Source: Desulfuromusa kysingii
Lineage (GTDB): Bacteria; Desulfobacterota; Desulfuromonadia; Desulfuromonadales; Geopsychrobacteraceae
Length of the DNA stretch: 64,000 nt
Direction of reading: 5' to 3'
Assembly: GCF_900107645.1 (NCBI RefSeq)
Contig: NZ_FNQN01000007.1
Span: 98,898 to 162,897, forward strand
Shown: one piece after another, positions 1-8,953 of the stretch
Position numbering within the stretch: position 1 is the first letter of the stretch
Layout of the letters: the number at the start of each line of letters is the position of its first letter
Made by a program: the position numbers and the translations under genes
Notes under the pieces: model-generated
The model's database searches: none
What the model saw: only the letters and a program-made list of their open reading frames with translations
Told to the model about the DNA's origin: nothing

Positions 1-266
1 CGATGGAGTTGCTCCATAGAAGGCATCTCTTCACGACAAGGGGGACACCAGGTCGCCCAAAAATTGAGAATGACGACTTTCCCTTTAAACTGCGACAGGG
101 TGACCGCCTCCCCTTGCATATTGGTCAAGGTCAAATCCGGTGCTACCTGGCCGATGAGTCCTCCTCTGGGTACAGGTTGTTCCGAACTTGAATTATCACA
201 GCCGAGCAACAAAAAAGCGGTAAGAAGACAGACAATGGAAAGATGAAGTACGTGAGATATTTTCAT
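1..266 (-). CDS. TlpA/ResA-like thioredoxin-fold lipoprotein (partial, C-terminus outside window)
   Basis: Reading leftward from an ATG at 266, the frame is open to the window edge (88 codons). The product begins with a lipoprotein signal: a charged start, a hydrophobic stretch, then a lipobox LLLGC with the acceptor Cys near residue 22. A polar linker leads to a thioredoxin-like entry (QVAPDLTLTNMQGE, then VILNFWATWCPPCREEM). The CPPC pair is the redox-active site of TlpA/ResA-type thiol-disulfide oxidoreductases, which reduce disulfides outside the cytoplasmic membrane, often for cytochrome c assembly. The start lies 10 nt after the stop of the HtrA gene, so the two probably form one envelope-quality operon. 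The C-terminal half cannot be seen, so the subfamily is open. Confidence 0.85.
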   Translation of the reverse strand, partial: MKISHVLHLSIVCLLTAFLLLGCDNSSSEQPVPRGGLIGQVAPDLTLTNMQGEAVTLSQFKGKVVILNFWATWCPPCREEMPSMEQLH

Positions 267-276
267 TTTATTTCCT

Positions 277-1587
277 TTACGGGAGTTCAACGCGGTAGCC
301 AACATTGCCCCTGACAACAGTAAATGTCAACGGTCGGCGTCCCAGACGATATTCAATAACTTGTTTATATTCGGTTAAGTTCGCAACTCTCACATTGTCG
401 ACTTTAATAATCTGATCACCCCGTTGCAAACCCACTTTATCAGCAACCGAACCGGCAATAACCTTATTAATATAGACCCCATCTCTGCGCTGATAGAGGT
501 CAAAACCAAAAACCCGCCGAGTATAAGACAACTCATAACCTAGTGGCAATGATTCTAACTCAACAATCTTTGTTAACCGTTTTGCTCCACGCAACAAGGA
601 GATCTTAAGACGATCTCCCGGGGTATAAGTTTGCCGCAAGGAAAAGTATTGTTCCGGAAAAGCAACGGCAACACCATCAATTTTTAAAATAACATCTGCC
701 TCCAAGAGGCCGGCCTTTTGGGCGGGCGACCCTGCTTGGATCTCCTCGATCAAAACGCCCCCTGTACCATGTGATTTAACATAGGTGGGGCTAACAGCCC
801 CGACAAGAAGCCCCATAAACCCAGGACGCACTCGGCCATGATTGATCAGATCACTCAGCACACGCTTTGCTGTATTAATCGGGATGGCAAAACCTATCCC
901 CTGAGCCTGCGTAGCCATCGCAGTATTTATCCCAATGAGTTCACCATTAATGTTGATCAGAGGCCCCCCCGAATTTCCGGGATTAATCAAGGCATCCGAT
1001 TGGATAAAAACCGCCGAGTGCTGCTGGTCAATCTGGATGCGTCGCTGCAGAGAACTAATGATGCCTGTGGTGATCGAGTGCCCCAATCCCAGCGGATTAC
1101 CAATCGCGATTATGGTTTCCCCCAGTAATAAATCATCGGATCGACCTAGAGGCAGAAAGGGGTAATCCCCCGCTTCTACTATTTTTAAAATTGCCAGATC
1201 AATACGGTTATCCTTACCGATTAATTGCGCTTCAAGTTCAGGTTGATCATCGGACAGCGCAATAAAAATCTTTGAGGCCTTATCGACCACATGTGCATTG
1301 GTTAAGATATGGCCTTCGGCATCAATAATAACTCCTGAACCGAGAGATTGAGTTTTATAACTTTGCGCTGGTAGCAAATCTCGAAAATACTGCTCAAAGA
1401 TTGAATCCCCAAAGCCAAAGAAGCGGCTATTTCGCCGTTGAACCAGTTTTTCAGTACGGATATTGACAACTGCTTCCCGGGCTTTTGAAACCGCATCAAC
1501 GACCGGAGTCCGTCTCTGAGCAGCAAAACAACTCGTCGAAACAAAAGCGATAAGGGTTATTATAAATAGCATTCGGCGAATCATCAT
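277..1587 (-). CDS. HtrA/DegP-family periplasmic serine protease with two PDZ domains
   Basis: A 436-residue protease. I start it at the ATG at 1587, not the upstream ATG at 1641, because an AGGTGTGAG ribosome site precedes it and it begins a clean signal peptide (MMIRRMLFIITLIAF, cleavage near CFA-A). The trypsin-like domain shows the full triad: His99 in LTNAHVVD, Asp130 in RIDLAIL, Ser206 in NPGNSGGPL. Two PDZ domains follow, at about 265-345 and 355-430; the second contains GVYINKVIAGSVADKVGLQRGD. This is the DegP/DegQ layout of proteases and chaperones that handle misfolded envelope proteins. A thioredoxin-like lipoprotein gene follows after 10 nt. Which degP/degQ/mucD paralogue it is cannot be said from sequence alone. 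Confidence 0.93.
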   Translation of the reverse strand: MMIRRMLFIITLIAFVSTSCFAAQRRTPVVDAVSKAREAVVNIRTEKLVQRRNSRFFGFGDSIFEQYFRDLLPAQSYKTQSLGSGVIIDAEGHILTNAHVVDKASKIFIALSDDQPELEAQLIGKDNRIDLAILKIVEAGDYPFLPLGRSDDLLLGETIIAIGNPLGLGHSITTGIISSLQRRIQIDQQHSAVFIQSDALINPGNSGGPLININGELIGINTAMATQAQGIGFAIPINTAKRVLSDLINHGRVRPGFMGLLVGAVSPTYVKSHGTGGVLIEEIQAGSPAQKAGLLEADVILKIDGVAVAFPEQYFSLRQTYTPGDRLKISLLRGAKRLTKIVELESLPLGYELSYTRRVFGFDLYQRRDGVYINKVIAGSVADKVGLQRGDQIIKVDNVRVANLTEYKQVIEYRLGRRPLTFTVVRGNVGYRVELP

Positions 1588-1951
1588 AATACTCACACCT
1601 TTAATCGTCAGGCATTGTTTTTCGAAATGGTAGTGGAACATATATCGGGGAATCTGCTATAATTTTACAGTTTTTCTGGTTTCTATAGGGCTGGTGAAAC
1701 GTGGCTTTCATTCATATTGTTGTGGCATTCTGTAGAAGAACAACCACCCTTTTGAAGACACTTTTTCAAATACCAGTTACGTATAACATTCTACACAAAG
1801 GCAACTCCCGTGTCGATGGTAACAGAAAAACAGCTGGAGTAACGTCTAATCTCAAACAGATAATCCTCCGCCAACAATTATTAATACATTTCAACAAGAT
1901 AGCAGCACCTGACGGGTTAAACTATCTGGATTGATTGCGCTTGGAGCCATA
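1588..1951. other. Intergenic region between divergent htrA-like and AEC transporter genes
   Basis: This 364-nt stretch holds the ribosome sites and presumably the promoters of the two divergent genes. Short reading frames through it have no ribosome site and no recognisable protein pattern. I see no tRNA, terminator or clear repeat. Confidence 0.5.
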
Positions 1952-2896
1952 ATGCAACCGTTTATTGAAACACTGACCATTGTCCTTCCTATTTTTATCG
2001 TTATTGGCCTAGGCACCCTGTTAAAACAGCTACGCCTCTTTGATGAAGCCTTTCTCCAACAAACCAACCGGCTGGTCTACGTTATCTTTTTGCCGCTGCT
2101 CCTTTTTCATAAAATCGGTAAAGCTGACTTTTCCAGCTCTTTTAATGCCCCCTTAGTCATCGGATCAACTCTGGTTGTGGCGCTAGGCTTCGCCCTCGCC
2201 TATTTCTATAGTGGTAAGTGTCAGTATTCACCAGCCATACGTGGCAGCTTTAGTCAGGGTGCTTTTCGTGGTAATTTGGCCTATATTGGCCTGGCGATAT
2301 GCCTGAATGCGTACGGAGACGTCGGCCTGACTAAAGCAGGGGTTTTGATGGGATTTCTGGTTCCTGTTCTCAACCTATTTGCAATCCTTGCGCTCCTTTT
2401 ACCTCACCATGGTCATGATGATAAAAAGACGCCAAACTTGGTTGTACAAGCGATCCTGAACCCACTGATTATTGCTTCATTCCTCGGAATTATCTGGAGC
2501 TACTGGCAACTGCCAATCCCGGTCATAATCGATCGGTCTATCGACATCACCACCGGGTTAGCGTTACCCTTAGCACTGCTTGCAATTGGTGGGAGCTTCT
2601 CCCTGAGAAGACTCAAGGGAGATCTAAAACTTGCGGGTATCGCCAGCATTATCAAACTTGCAGTACTGCCACTATTAACATTCTTGATCCTTGTCCCCAT
2701 GCATGTTTCCGGTTCAGATCTGGGCATCGGGATTTTAATTGCAGGAACTCCTGCTGCAACAGCAACTTATATTATGGCACTGCAGATGAAGGGGGATGCG
2801 GAACTTGCCGGTTCAATCGTGATGTTATCAACATTGGCGTCCGCCTTCAGCTACACGGTGATCCTTTTGCTTTTTAAAAGCTACGGCCTCCTATAA
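1952..2896 (+). CDS. AEC-family (auxin efflux carrier-like) permease
   Basis: A 314-residue polytopic membrane protein. The ATG at 1952 is chosen because GGAG lies 5 nt upstream; a TTG at 1931 is possible but less good. About ten hydrophobic segments are visible in two groups split by a short charged loop (HHGHDDKKTP, about residue 155-165). The N-terminal FIVIGLGTLLKQ, the mid-protein QGAFRGNLAYIGLA and the late LIAGTPAATATYIMA are characteristic of the AEC/YfdV transporter family, which moves small carboxylates and related anions in bacteria. The substrate is not predictable. A small methyltransferase gene starts 20 nt downstream and is likely co-transcribed. Confidence 0.85.
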   Translation: MQPFIETLTIVLPIFIVIGLGTLLKQLRLFDEAFLQQTNRLVYVIFLPLLLFHKIGKADFSSSFNAPLVIGSTLVVALGFALAYFYSGKCQYSPAIRGSFSQGAFRGNLAYIGLAICLNAYGDVGLTKAGVLMGFLVPVLNLFAILALLLPHHGHDDKKTPNLVVQAILNPLIIASFLGIIWSYWQLPIPVIIDRSIDITTGLALPLALLAIGGSFSLRRLKGDLKLAGIASIIKLAVLPLLTFLILVPMHVSGSDLGIGILIAGTPAATATYIMALQMKGDAELAGSIVMLSTLASAFSYTVILLLFKSYGLL

Positions 2897-2916
2897 CCAC
2901 AACTTCCGGGATTGAC

Positions 2917-3510
2917 ATGAAAGATCGTTACCACCCTTTTGATATCGGCAAACGCTTTTCAGTCGTACCAGCAGCCGAATTTCCAGTCGCAAACAACCGG
3001 ATCAAACTGGTTATGGATAGGGGCGCTTTTGGATCCGGTGAGCATGAAACCACCCAAAGCTGCCTGGAAATTCTTGAGAACCTTCCTCTACAGGAAGCGC
3101 AGAAAAGTCTCGATCTTGGCAGTGGGACCGCAATCTTAACAATCGCAAAGCAATTGCTACATCCAGGTCAGGCATGGTGCATCGACATTGAGGAATCTGC
3201 CATCATAAGCGGTCGAAGAAATTGCCGACTGAATAAGGTCGATAATGATATTACTCACGTCTGCGGCACGTTAGAACAACTCGAGGAGACAAATTTCAAT
3301 CTAATTCTCGCTAATATTTATGGGGATATCCTCTTGGATGTTGCCGGGCAGCTGGTCAACAAAGCTGAGACGGGAGCGCTGTTGTTGCTTTCAGGAATAT
3401 TGTGGGAATACAACTTTGATGTCAGACAGAAATATCAGAAACTTGGGTGCAAGCTGATCAAAAACTGTTTATTAAGTGAATACAGCACTATTCTTATGCA
3501 GAAAACTTAA
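2917..3510 (+). CDS. Short PrmA-like SAM-dependent methyltransferase
   Basis: A 197-residue protein with the catalytic half of ribosomal protein L11 methyltransferase (PrmA). It has the substrate-loop motif GAFGSGEHETTQ (PrmA: AFGTGxHxTT), the SAM-binding motif LDLGSGTAILTIAKQ, the acidic strand end CIDIEESA, and LILANIYGDILLD, which matches the PrmA N(P)PY-type region. PrmA is normally near 300 residues and carries an N-terminal substrate-recognition domain; here only about 40 residues precede the loop, so that domain is absent. It may act on a target other than L11. It follows the AEC gene by 20 nt and overlaps the end of the convergent GGDEF gene by 4 nt. Confidence 0.78.
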   Translation: MKDRYHPFDIGKRFSVVPAAEFPVANNRIKLVMDRGAFGSGEHETTQSCLEILENLPLQEAQKSLDLGSGTAILTIAKQLLHPGQAWCIDIEESAIISGRRNCRLNKVDNDITHVCGTLEQLEETNFNLILANIYGDILLDVAGQLVNKAETGALLLLSGILWEYNFDVRQKYQKLGCKLIKNCLLSEYSTILMQKT

Positions 3511-5120
3511 CGACTTGCATTCCAGCATACAGTCTTGTTTCGACCCTGTTCTTTGGCATGGTAGAGAGCCTGATCAGCAAAATTGAAAAGCTTTTCCCGA
3601 TCATCGGTGTCTTGCGGAAAAACTGAAACCCCTGCTGAAATATTCACCTGAACCTTAACCCCTTGCGAAAACAACTGTAACTCCGCCACTCCAATCCGTA
3701 ACCGTTCAGCGACTTCATACGCGCCGGAAAGAGCGGTATCTTCAAGTAATACGGCAAACTCTTCTCCACCGATTCTGGCTGCCAAATCACCAGTCCTGAC
3801 AATCGTGTTGAGTTGTTTGGCCACTTTCTGGATGACGACATCTCCAAAAGAATGTCCATAGGTATCATTCACCCTCTTAAAATAATCAATATCACACATA
3901 ATGAGGCTAAAAGACCCTCCACGCCGCCGTGCTCGTTCGGACATGGCAACAAAGGCACGTTGAAATGCACGACGGTTGGCAATTCCAGTCAGAGTATCAG
4001 TTACAACAAGTTGTTGAATTTGCTCATGTGAACGGGCAAGATCAATTTTGATTGCGACCTGTGCAGCCACCATTTCCAGCATTTCACGGGTATTTCGGGT
4101 GATCAAATTTTCGTCATTAGCTGCAATAATCACCACTCCTGATACCGGCCTGTCATCCTGCAATAGTGGGACAACCAAGACCGAGCAGTAGCGATCAAAA
4201 AGCTTCAAACCATTAACCACAGGAGCACGTCCGCGATGAAAAGGTTTTTCTGGCAACGTTCGTCGATATTTAACCACTTGCCCAACCAGAGAATCCTCTA
4301 ACACATACAGCTGCGGATCCTTATCTACGGAATCATCTTCCAAATCAGTCCCAGCAATATAACAAAACTGATGATGATCTTCATGAATCAGACTGATAGC
4401 GAAGATATCTGCGCTTACGATTAACCCGACTGCCTGCCTCGCAGCCAGAAAGACAGATTTCATATCTAATCCAGAATTGAGAGTTTTCAACCCATCAAAA
4501 ACTAATTGCAGCGTCCGCCGTTCAATATCCGTAAACAACAAATCTCGTGACAGGGCTAAAGAACGCAAAATTTGTTCACCCGTCGCAGAGATTAATTGTT
4601 GCTGCATCAAAGTCCACTGGTCTGTGGAGACACGATCGACACATAAAATCCCAAAATCTCGCGCTTTATTATGCGAAACGCAACGATCCCCTAATGTCAG
4701 GCCATAAAAACTACCAACCGGATGAGGGGCTAAATAATATGGAATCGCTGGTGAACTCGACCGATATGGAGCCAATGAAATATGATCGCGATCTTTTAAC
4801 GCACCAAGGATTCCAACTCCAAAGGGGATAACACCACGGATATTATCTCGTTGCTGGCTTGAAAGGGCATAGATTGAAACATCCCCAGTCTCAGGAACAG
4901 ACCAGAGAAGGACGGCAGAGGTGGCATTCAGTGCTGAGCGTAATATCTGCAACTGGAGCTCAACACCTTTCTGAAACTGATGAACAACTTTGAGTCGATC
5001 GTCGCAAAGTAACGCGCTATTTTTAATCAGATAAAAGGGTAATGCATTATTGGCAACATAATCTTCATCATCGCAGGTCTTGTTGCCTTCCCCGATCAGC
5101 TTATTAAACCAATTCACCAT
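3507..5120 (-). CDS. GAF-domain diguanylate cyclase
   Basis: A 537-residue soluble protein. No membrane segment is visible. The first ~370 residues contain two GAF-like sensory regions (about 40-190 and 215-365); the second includes FAISLIHEDHHQF and CSVLVVPLLQDDRPVSGVV. The C-terminal GGDEF domain (about 375-535) opens with VTDTLTGIANRRAF, has the metal-binding Asp in LIMCDIDYFKRVND, and the active-site motif GGEEF. An RTGD tetrad five residues before GGEEF fits the allosteric c-di-GMP inhibitory site, so the enzyme should be active and product-inhibited. No clear ribosome site lies before the ATG at 5120. The gene stands alone behind the sdhCAB terminator. Confidence 0.88.
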   Translation of the reverse strand: MVNWFNKLIGEGNKTCDDEDYVANNALPFYLIKNSALLCDDRLKVVHQFQKGVELQLQILRSALNATSAVLLWSVPETGDVSIYALSSQQRDNIRGVIPFGVGILGALKDRDHISLAPYRSSSPAIPYYLAPHPVGSFYGLTLGDRCVSHNKARDFGILCVDRVSTDQWTLMQQQLISATGEQILRSLALSRDLLFTDIERRTLQLVFDGLKTLNSGLDMKSVFLAARQAVGLIVSADIFAISLIHEDHHQFCYIAGTDLEDDSVDKDPQLYVLEDSLVGQVVKYRRTLPEKPFHRGRAPVVNGLKLFDRYCSVLVVPLLQDDRPVSGVVIIAANDENLITRNTREMLEMVAAQVAIKIDLARSHEQIQQLVVTDTLTGIANRRAFQRAFVAMSERARRRGGSFSLIMCDIDYFKRVNDTYGHSFGDVVIQKVAKQLNTIVRTGDLAARIGGEEFAVLLEDTALSGAYEVAERLRIGVAELQLFSQGVKVQVNISAGVSVFPQDTDDREKLFNFADQALYHAKEQGRNKTVCWNASR

Positions 5121-5136
5121 CTATCAAATTCCAAAT

Positions 5137-5166
5137 AAAAAAAAGGCGGATCACAATGATCCGCCC
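5137..5166 (-). terminator. Intrinsic terminator of sdhCAB
   Basis: A perfect 9-bp inverted repeat (GGCGGATCA at 5145-5153, TGATCCGCC at 5157-5165) with a 3-nt loop. An A-run on its left reads as an eight-T run on the minus strand, directly after the sdhB-like stop at 5201. Confidence 0.85.
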
Positions 5167-5200
5167 TTTATAACAAATTAACAATGTAGAAACTCGTTAT

Positions 5201-5956
5201 TTATGCATCTGTAGATGTTGGGATCATAGTTTTCAGATATTCACGGTTCAGTTTCGCGATAAATTTGACACTGATCCCTTTAGGACACGCAGCTTCACAT
5301 TCATAGTGATTAGTGCAGTTACCAAAGCCCTCATCAAGAATAGCCTGAGTCATAGCAAGAACACGTTTCCTCGCTTCAGGTTTACCTTGAGGCAAAGCAG
5401 CTAATTGAGCAACCTTAGCACTGGTAAAAAGCATAGCTGAACTATTTGGACATGCAGCAATACAAGCACCACAACCAATACATTCAGCGGCATCCATAGC
5501 ATAATCTGCAGTGGGCTTAGGAATCAACATTGCGTTAGCATCATCAACACCACCAGTGTGACATGATGTGTAACCCCCAGCTTGCATAATAACGTCAAGT
5601 GATGAACGATCAACGATCAAATCTTTTTGAATCGGGAAAGCTTTAGCTCTCCATGGCTCGATAAAGATTTCATCACCATCGTTATACTGGCGCATATGCA
5701 ATTGACAAACGGTGGTTTTCTCCTGCTTGCCATGTGGGCGACCATTAATGACCTGTGAACACATGCCGCAGATACCTTCACGACAATCATGATCAAACGC
5801 AATGGGATCTTTTCCAGATTTAATCAACCCATCATTAACCTCATCCAGCATTTCCAGAAACGACATGTCTGGACTGACATTCTTAGCTGGATAGGTCTCC
5901 AATTTACCTTTATCTTGTGGCCCTTTTTGGCGCCATACATGCAGTGTAAGATCCAT
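5201..5956 (-). CDS. sdhB: Succinate dehydrogenase/fumarate reductase iron-sulfur subunit
   Basis: A 251-residue iron-sulfur subunit of respiratory complex II. The N-terminal plant-ferredoxin-like half binds [2Fe-2S] through CREGICGMC and a later Cys in TTVCQLH. The C-terminal half has CIGCGACIAACP and CTNHYECEAACPKGI for the [4Fe-4S] and [3Fe-4S] clusters. It passes electrons between the flavin subunit and the quinone-linked anchor. Its ATG overlaps the stop of the flavoprotein gene by 1 nt, and a strong terminator follows. In Geobacter a complex of this type works as both succinate dehydrogenase and fumarate reductase; direction here is an inference. Confidence 0.95.
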   Translation of the reverse strand: MDLTLHVWRQKGPQDKGKLETYPAKNVSPDMSFLEMLDEVNDGLIKSGKDPIAFDHDCREGICGMCSQVINGRPHGKQEKTTVCQLHMRQYNDGDEIFIEPWRAKAFPIQKDLIVDRSSLDVIMQAGGYTSCHTGGVDDANAMLIPKPTADYAMDAAECIGCGACIAACPNSSAMLFTSAKVAQLAALPQGKPEARKRVLAMTQAILDEGFGNCTNHYECEAACPKGISVKFIAKLNREYLKTMIPTSTDA

Positions 5957-7875
5957 TATTTATAACTCCTCACAGCAAGCTTAACTCGTTCAAATTTCAA
6001 AGGTTCTTTATGTAATTCAGGTTTAACCCCAACACCTTTGAACTCCCAGGCAGCAACATAACTGAAATTCTCATCGTCACGCATTGCTTCACCTTCATCG
6101 GTCTGATGCTCAGTACGGAAATGACCACCGCATGATTCCTCACGATTCAACGCATCCTCAGTCAGAACTTCTGCGAACTCTAGGAAATCTGCCAAGCGTC
6201 CGGCATTTTCCAATTGTTGGTTGAGATCTTTGCCACTTCCTGGCACGTTGACATTATTCCAGAACTCATCACGCAGCTCAGGGATAAGCTTGAGGGCATT
6301 CTTCAGGCTGGCATCATTACGTGCCATACCGACATTTTCCCACATAATGTTACCAAGCTGTTTGTGCAATTCACTGACAGTTTTCTTGCCTTTGATTGCC
6401 AACAATTTGTCAATTTGAGTTTCAACACCTTCAACAGACTTTTTGAATTCGGGGTGATCCTCTTTGACAGCCCCCGGATTTCTGATTGAAGCCAGATATG
6501 GAGCAATAGTGTAAGGAATAACAAAATATCCATCAGCCAGGCCCTGCATCAGGGCTGAAGCACCAAGACGGTTCGCACCATGAACGGAGAAGTTCGCTTC
6601 ACCGAGGACAAACAGGCCAGGGATATTGCTTTGACATTCATAATCAACCCACAGACCGCCCATATTATAGTGAGGAGCAGGGTAGATACGCATGGGACGC
6701 TCATAACCGTTTTCATCAGTGATTTTTTCGTACATATCAAACAAGTTGCCATAACGCTCTTGGATAGTTTTCTTACCAACACGCTTGATAGCTTCTTCAA
6801 AATCAAGAAATACTCCACGCTTACCTTCACCGACACCGCGACCATCATCACAGGCTTCTTTGGCTGAACGTGATGAAATATCCCGTGGAGCCAAGTTACC
6901 ATAAGAAGGATACTTACGTTCCAGATAGTAATCACGGTCCTCTTCAGGAATCTCACTGGGGTGTTTTTCACAATCAGCGGCATTTTTCGGTACCCAGATA
7001 CGACCATCATTACGCAAGGACTCTGACATTAGAGTCAGCTTGGATTGATGCTCACCGTGAACGGGGATACAGGTCGGATGGATCTGAGTGTAACAAGGGT
7101 TAGCTATATAGGCACCTTTTTTGACAGCTTTCCAAATCGCCGTAACACTACTGCCCATGGCATTTGTGGAAAGATTGAAGACGTTTACATAACCACCGGT
7201 TGCCAGAATCACTGCATCGCCCCAATGGGATTCGATTTCACCAGTCATCAGATTACGGACGGTAATCCCTTTAGCAACGCCATCAACAACAACCAGATCC
7301 AGCATCTCAGTCCGTGGATGCATGGTGACCGTTTTGTTTTTAATCTGCCGTGAAAGAGCTGAATAAGCGCCAAGTAGTAATTGCTGTCCGGTTTGACCAC
7401 GAGCATAAAATGTCCGTGAAACTTGAGCACCACCGAAAGAGCGATTATCAAGATAACCAGCATAGTCACGAGCAAATGGAATACCCTGTGCGACACATTG
7501 ATCTATGATGTTGTTGGACACTTGGGCCAGACGCCAGACATCGGCTTCACGGGAGCGAAAGTCACCACCCTTAACCGTATCATAAAAAAGTCGATAGATA
7601 CTGTCGCCATCGCTAGGATAGTTTTTCGCAGCGTTGATCCCACCCTGAGCAGCGATACTGTGCGCCCGGCGAGGGCTATCCTGATAGCAGAAACAGTCGA
7701 CATTATAACCAAGTTCACCAAGGCTTGCTGCCCCAGCGCCGCCGGCCAAGCCACTGCCGACAACAATAATTTTATACTTTCTTTTGTTGGATGGATTGAC
7801 CAACTTCATTTCTTCGCGGTATCTATCCCACGAGGTATCTACCTGACCTGTAGGTGCTTTTCCGTCTAATATCAC
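5956..7875 (-). CDS. sdhA: Succinate dehydrogenase/fumarate reductase flavoprotein subunit
   Basis: A 639-residue FAD subunit that carries the succinate/fumarate active site. The dinucleotide-binding motif [13 protein letters not shown] begins near residue 38, and [11 protein letters not shown] (His72) supplies the histidine for covalent FAD attachment. The capping-domain region HPTCIPVHG and the FAD-proximal [19 protein letters not shown] are intact. Length and the long insert [21 protein letters not shown] are of the B-type found in Geobacter, Wolinella and Bacteroides. The ATG lies 10 nt after the end of the cytochrome gene, and the stop overlaps the start of sdhB. Confidence 0.96.
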   Translation of the reverse strand: MILDGKAPTGQVDTSWDRYREEMKLVNPSNKRKYKIIVVGSGLAGGAGAASLGELGYNVDCFCYQDSPRRAHSIAAQGGINAAKNYPSDGDSIYRLFYDTVKGGDFRSREADVWRLAQVSNNIIDQCVAQGIPFARDYAGYLDNRSFGGAQVSRTFYARGQTGQQLLLGAYSALSRQIKNKTVTMHPRTEMLDLVVVDGVAKGITVRNLMTGEIESHWGDAVILATGGYVNVFNLSTNAMGSSVTAIWKAVKKGAYIANPCYTQIHPTCIPVHGEHQSKLTLMSESLRNDGRIWVPKNAADCEKHPSEIPEEDRDYYLERKYPSYGNLAPRDISSRSAKEACDDGRGVGEGKRGVFLDFEEAIKRVGKKTIQERYGNLFDMYEKITDENGYERPMRIYPAPHYNMGGLWVDYECQSNIPGLFVLGEANFSVHGANRLGASALMQGLADGYFVIPYTIAPYLASIRNPGAVKEDHPEFKKSVEGVETQIDKLLAIKGKKTVSELHKQLGNIMWENVGMARNDASLKNALKLIPELRDEFWNNVNVPGSGKDLNQQLENAGRLADFLEFAEVLTEDALNREESCGGHFRTEHQTDEGEAMRDDENFSYVAAWEFKGVGVKPELHKEPLKFERVKLAVRSYK

Positions 7876-7885
7876 AATAAGCCCC

Positions 7886-8557
7886 CTATTTCACAATGCG
7901 AGCGAGAAGTAGTAATGGAATAGCGATATATGCCAGTCCGTAAGCGATAGCCACAATTTTGCCAATATAGGTCACTTTATCCTGGCTGGAACCAGTGCTC
8001 AGACCCAAGGTCTGCACCCAACTGGAAAGACCGTGGAATATGTGCAGAGTTAAAGCAATCATCGCCACAATGTAAACCAAGGAGATAAACACTTTCTGGA
8101 AACTCAGTGTCACCATAGTAAAAACATCCAGGTGACCATCAACCAATGGCAGGTTCTGTGCGGAGATTTCTGGGTTAGTAATCTGCACAGTGAAATGAAG
8201 GAGATGATAAAGCAAAAAAGCCAGAATAATCAGACCCGTGAAAACCATGGTTTTAGCTGAAAACGTAGTCACCAAAGTTTTTTGAATAGCATAGTTGTCT
8301 GGCGTAGCAGCGCGGTTTTCTAAATAAAGCTGCACACCAAAGGTAATGTGAACCGCAAACAAGAGCAACATGACTAGGCGAAATACCCAGACCAATGGAC
8401 CCAAGTCATGCAGATGTTTAGCATAGGCATTAATCGCATCGGCACCAGCAAAGACCGACAAGTTGCCAAGGAGATGGACAGTTATAAAGCCAACCAGCAT
8501 TAATCCGGTCACTGCCATCAGAATCTTTCTTCCCACAGTACTTTTAAACAGATTCAT
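7886..8557 (-). CDS. sdhC: Succinate dehydrogenase/fumarate reductase cytochrome b anchor
   Basis: A 223-residue membrane anchor with five hydrophobic helices, the size of the one-chain, two-haem anchors of B-type complex II. Candidate haem-ligand histidines sit within the helices ([44 protein letters not shown]). It reacts with menaquinone at the cytoplasmic membrane. First gene of sdhCAB. A tandem GTATACT repeat lies about 250 nt upstream and is listed separately as a possible operator. Confidence 0.93.
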   Translation of the reverse strand: MNLFKSTVGRKILMAVTGLMLVGFITVHLLGNLSVFAGADAINAYAKHLHDLGPLVWVFRLVMLLLFAVHITFGVQLYLENRAATPDNYAIQKTLVTTFSAKTMVFTGLIILAFLLYHLLHFTVQITNPEISAQNLPLVDGHLDVFTMVTLSFQKVFISLVYIVAMIALTLHIFHGLSSWVQTLGLSTGSSQDKVTYIGKIVAIAYGLAYIAIPLLLLARIVK

Positions 8558-8914
8558 AGTTAAATATCCCTCGAGAATGTGAAACGATTGTCAATCAGGG
8601 TTTATCTCCCAAATTCAATCACCAAAGGTAGTAAGGTATTCTGGTCCAGCACGCCTCTCCTCCTGAAACTGAACCATGTAATGTTGCTCTGGCGGACCCC
8701 GCCACGAACTTATCCTCCCGCTCATTTTCGACATCCTTTCGGAGTCAAAGCAAAACTCCAGCTCTAAAACAGGGTTATCAGAACTCACAGTAAAATATAG
8801 ATCGTATACTGTATACTAAATATCCCTATAAAATTAAACAAAAAAATCTATAAATATGGAATTTCTAATCCGTTATCGCGAAATGCAGTCCAGACGCTTC
8901 ATACCCATTAAAAT
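8558..8914. other. Intergenic region upstream of sdhCAB
   Basis: About 350 nt without a supportable gene. It should hold the sdhCAB promoter on the minus strand. The only clear structure is the tandem GTATACT at 8804-8817; AT-rich sequence lies to its right up to the valS terminator. Confidence 0.5.
8804..8817. promoter_or_regulatory. Tandem GTATACT, possible GntR-type operator upstream of sdhCAB
   Basis: GTATACTGTATACT is a perfect 7-bp tandem; each copy contains the palindrome GTATAC, and GTATAC-T-GTATAC is an inverted repeat as well. GTATAC cores are typical of FadR/FCD-type GntR regulator sites. The distance to sdhC (about 247 nt) is long, so this is tentative. Confidence 0.3.
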
Positions 8915-8942
8915 GACCGGAAAAGTCATAGCTTTTCCGGTC
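8911..8942 (-). terminator. Intrinsic terminator of valS
   Basis: A perfect 11-bp inverted repeat (GACCGGAAAAG at 8915-8925, CTTTTCCGGTC at 8932-8942), loop 6 nt, 12 nt beyond the valS stop. On the minus strand a modest T-rich tract (ATTTTAATG) follows. Confidence 0.75.
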
Positions 8943-8953
8943 TCGGCTAGAAT

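Noticed and set aside
1701..1934. 77-codon open frame upstream of the AEC gene
   Set aside because: No ribosome site and no protein-like pattern; it ends at the true gene start.
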